Part shown: piece by piece, positions 61,559 to 64,000 of the stretch | Layout of the letters: each line of letters starts with the position of its first letter | Position numbering within the stretch: the stretch's first letter is position 1 | Assembly (NCBI RefSeq): GCF_034313965.1 | Contig: NZ_JAVIWQ010000002.1 | Location: forward strand, 2,914,001 to 2,978,000 | Length of the DNA: 64,000 bases | Origin: Herbaspirillum sp. RTI4 | GTDB taxonomy: Bacteria; Pseudomonadota; Gammaproteobacteria; Burkholderiales; Burkholderiaceae_D | Reading direction: 5' to 3' | Program-made: the position numbers and the translations under genes | Notes under the pieces: generated by a model | The model's input: the letters and a program-made list of their open reading frames with translations, nothing else | What the model was told of the DNA's origin: nothing | The model's database searches: none

Positions 61559-64000
61559 ATTTCGCCACCTGGTCCATCCGCAATCCGATTCCCTCGATCC
61601 TGTTGTTCGTATTGCTGAGCATCGCCGGGGTCATGGGTTTCCATCAATTGCCGATTCAGAATTTACCCGATATCGAACTACCCACGGTCAATATCACCCT
61701 GACCCAGCCCGGCGCAGCGCCTGCGCAACTGGAAACCGAAGTGGCGCGCAAGGTCGAAGACGCTCTGTCAACACTGACCGGACTCAAACATCTGCGCACC
61801 TCGATCACCGACGGACAGGTGCAGATCACCGTTGAGTTCGTCCTGGAAAAAAATATTTCCGACGCCTTGATCGATGCCAAAAATGCGGTCGATAGCGTGC
61901 GGTCTCAATTACCGACTGATTTGCAGCAGCCCACCGTCAAGGCCGTCACTGTCGGCGGCGAAGCGGTGCTGGTGTATGCCATTGCCGCGCCGGGCATGAA
62001 CGAAGAAGCGCTGTCCTGGTACGTCGATGACACGGTCAGTAAAGCCGTTCTCTCGGTCCCCGGTGTAGGACGCATGGATCGCGTCGGTGGACTGACGCGT
62101 CAGGTGCGGGTGGCGGTCGATCCGGTGCGCATGGCGGCACAGGGCGTGACCAGCGTCGATATTTCACAAGCCTTGCGCAACATGCAGCAGGAATCGTCCG
62201 GCGGGCGCGGCCAGTTCGGCCAGGGCGAGCAAGCGGCGCGGGTGATTGCGACCGTGCATCAGGCGTCGGAACTGGCGGCGTTTCCCATTGCGATGAGCAA
62301 CGGTCGCAAGCTGCGGCTGGATCAGGTTGCCACCATTACCGATGGCAATGCCGAGCGCACGCAGATTGCTTTGCTTGACGGTAAACCGGTCGTAGGTTTC
62401 AAGGTGTTTCGCGCCAAGGGCAAGGACGAAACCGTGATTGCCAGCAAGGTCGGCGCCGTTTTGGAGAAACTGCAAGCAGGCAAACCTGAACTCACATTCA
62501 CCAAAATTTCCGGCACGGTCGGCTATACCCAGGAGCAGTTCGATGGTTCCATGGACATGCTGTACGAAGGCGCGATCCTTGCCGTGCTGGTGGTGTGGTG
62601 GTTCCTGCGCGACTGGCGCGCCACGCTGGTGGCGGCATCGGCTTTGCCGTTGTCGATACTGCCGGCGTTTGCCGTCATGTCCTGGTTCGGGTTTTCGCTC
62701 AACACGCTGACATTGCTGGCGCTGGCGGTAATTGTGGGCATTCTGGTCGATGATGCGATTGTTGAAATCGAAAACATCGAGCGACACGCGCACATGGGCA
62801 AACCGATCTTGCAGGCTGCCGGTGATGCCGTGACGGAAATTGCGCTGGCGGTCATGGCAACCACCATGACGCTGGTGGTGGTGTTTCTGCCGACGGCCAT
62901 GATGAGCGGCGTTCCCGGCCTGTTTTTCAAACAGTTCGGCTGGACGGCCGTGATCGCGGTGCTGGCGTCGCTCTTGGTGGCCCGAATTCTCACGCCGATG
63001 ATGGCCGCCTATCTGCTCAAATCGAAGCCGGGCGCGACCGAGCAACAGGACAGCCGCCTCATGCGCGGCTATCTGCGCGCCGTGCGCTGGTGTCTGACGC
63101 ATCGCAAAACCACAATGGCGGCGGCCACTTTATTTTTCATTGGCTCAGTGGCACTGGTGCCGTTTATTTCCAGCGGCCTGATTCCCCCTGCCGACCGCGG
63201 TTACACCACAATCAACATCGAACTACCTCCGGGAAGTTCGCTGCAAGATACGCTGGGCGTTTCCGAAATTGCCCGCGCGGCGCTGTCCGATATCCACGGC
63301 ATCGATGCGGCATTTACTACCGTAGGCGTATCGCAAGTGGTCGGCGGCGGGCTGCTACAGGCCGGTGAAGTGCGTAACGGCACATTGACGCTGACGCTGT
63401 CGGATCGCAAACAGCGGCCACTACAGGGGCAGATCGAAAAGGCGCTGCGCCGCGCGCTGCTGACCGTTCCCGGCGCACGCTTTACGATAGGCAGCGGCGG
63501 CCCCGGCGAGAAGATGCAACTGATTCTGGCCAGCGATAATCAAGCGGCGCTCAAAGCCTCGGCGCAAGCGCTGGAACGTGAATTGCGCGGTGTCGGAAAA
63601 TTGGCCAATATCAGTTCCACTGCCAGTCTGGAACGTCCAGAAATTATTGTGCGGCCGGATCTGCTGCGCGCCAGCGAATTGGGTGTATCCAGCGCGGCCA
63701 TCGGTCAGGTGGTGCGTGTGGCAACGGCGGGCGATTTCTCTTCCAATCTGGCCAAACTCAATCTCGATAATCGTCAGGTGGACATCAACGTCAGCATTCC
63801 TGACGCCGAACGCCAGAACCTGAGCACCTTCGCTAATCTGCGGGTACCGGCGCGCAACGGACTGGTGCCGCTGTCGTCGGTGGCGGCGCTATCGGTGGAA
63901 AGCGGCCCCTCCAAAATCGAACGCTATGATCGCCGGCGCTATGTGACGGTCAGCGCCGATCTCGGCGGCATGCCGCTGGGCGAGGCGCTGGCGGCGGCGC
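61555..64000 (+). CDS. RND efflux pump, inner-membrane subunit (3' truncated by window edge)
   Basis: 815 codons are visible from ATG 61555 and the frame is open to the last base. WSIRNPIPSILLFVLLSIAGVMGFHQLPIQNLPDIELPTV is the HAE-type opening, followed by the porter domain (with GAAPAQLETEVARKVEDALSTL), and the first set of helices including VVWWFLRDWRATLVAASALPLSILPAF and VGILVDDAIVEIENIERH, where the Asp-Asp pair is the proton relay of the HAE family. Short Asp-containing helix and lack of metal-binding motifs argue for organic substrates rather than heavy metals. Substrate is unknown. Confidence 0.94.
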   Translation, partial: MNFATWSIRNPIPSILLFVLLSIAGVMGFHQLPIQNLPDIELPTVNITLTQPGAAPAQLETEVARKVEDALSTLTGLKHLRTSITDGQVQITVEFVLEKNISDALIDAKNAVDSVRSQLPTDLQQPTVKAVTVGGEAVLVYAIAAPGMNEEALSWYVDDTVSKAVLSVPGVGRMDRVGGLTRQVRVAVDPVRMAAQGVTSVDISQALRNMQQESSGGRGQFGQGEQAARVIATVHQASELAAFPIAMSNGRKLRLDQVATITDGNAERTQIALLDGKPVVGFKVFRAKGKDETVIASKVGAVLEKLQAGKPELTFTKISGTVGYTQEQFDGSMDMLYEGAILAVLVVWWFLRDWRATLVAASALPLSILPAFAVMSWFGFSLNTLTLLALAVIVGILVDDAIVEIENIERHAHMGKPILQAAGDAVTEIALAVMATTMTLVVVFLPTAMMSGVPGLFFKQFGWTAVIAVLASLLVARILTPMMAAYLLKSKPGATEQQDSRLMRGYLRAVRWCLTHRKTTMAAATLFFIGSVALVPFISSGLIPPADRGYTTINIELPPGSSLQDTLGVSEIARAALSDIHGIDAAFTTVGVSQVVGGGLLQAGEVRNGTLTLTLSDRKQRPLQGQIEKALRRALLTVPGARFTIGSGGPGEKMQLILASDNQAALKASAQALERELRGVGKLANISSTASLERPEIIVRPDLLRASELGVSSAAIGQVVRVATAGDFSSNLAKLNLDNRQVDINVSIPDAERQNLSTFANLRVPARNGLVPLSSVAALSVESGPSKIERYDRRRYVTVSADLGGMPLGEALAAA

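Noticed and set aside
1..64000. CRISPR array or prophage
   Set aside because: No regularly spaced direct repeats, cas genes, capsid, integrase or transposase genes were seen.

Overview
The window looks like a chromosome segment of a betaproteobacterium, most likely Oxalobacteraceae (Herminiimonas/Janthinobacterium/Herbaspirillum type). The grounds are the RNase E tail rich in Arg-Glu-Pro-Arg repeats, the H-NS-like protein, the fused hpaG, and housekeeping gene order such as rne-moaA-mobA-moeA and rph-rdgB-hemW. This is inference from gene content; no 16S gene is present. Most genes are moderately GC-rich. Two AT-rich patches (about 25.3-26.5 kb and 45.1-45.9 kb) stand out as foreign.

Layout. 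1-4.8 kb: 3' end of rne, then molybdenum cofactor genes moaA-mobA-moeA. 4.8-11.1 kb (minus strand): small GlsB-type membrane protein, RmuC, truncated hemoglobin, a large FtsX-type permease and an orphan TRAP binding protein. 11.1-18.6 kb: a possible 26-residue membrane peptide, tRNA-Ser(UGA), H-NS-like protein, YcaO, DUF1294 protein, LrgA/LrgB, and a sulfur-handling set (DUF2892 protein, a BigR-like ArsR repressor and two YeeE/YedE transporter halves). 18.6-24.4 kb: succinate-semialdehyde dehydrogenase, Bcr/CflA efflux pump, phosphatidylserine decarboxylase and an M14 lipoprotein peptidase. 24.4-26.8 kb: a MITE-like inverted-repeat element followed by a two-gene AT-rich cassette (DUF6402-like protein plus membrane protein) with mosaic base composition. 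27-33 kb (minus): EAL/GGDEF and HDOD signalling pair, hemW, rdgB, rph.

33.7-45.1 kb is a full 4-hydroxyphenylacetate (HPA) catabolic island. hpaR-hpaA-hpaB-hpaC run leftward and hpaG-E-D-F-H-I rightward from a shared control region. HpaBC hydroxylates HPA to homoprotocatechuate, HpaD cleaves the ring, and HpaE, F, G, H and I take the product to pyruvate and succinic semialdehyde. The semialdehyde dehydrogenase at 19-20 kb can finish the route. At 48-52.9 kb a LIV-type ABC transporter (LivH, a LivM-LivG fusion, LivF, no binding protein) is divergent from a second HpaR-like MarR regulator. Its promoter carries the same AACATATTA word as the hpa promoter, so the transporter may be an uptake system of the same regulon.

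53-55.5 kb: a NemR-like TetR regulator with its operator, a CurA-type reductase and a DJ-1/PfpI protein, probably an electrophile/aldehyde defence operon, next to the 3' remnant of a glyoxalase-fold gene. 55.7-58.6 kb: arsenic resistance arsR-arsB-arsC-arsH. 58.8 kb to the end: a tripartite RND efflux operon whose pump gene runs off the window. Dispersed inverted-repeat elements occur at 24.4, 34.4, 35.3, 54.8 and 58.7 kb.
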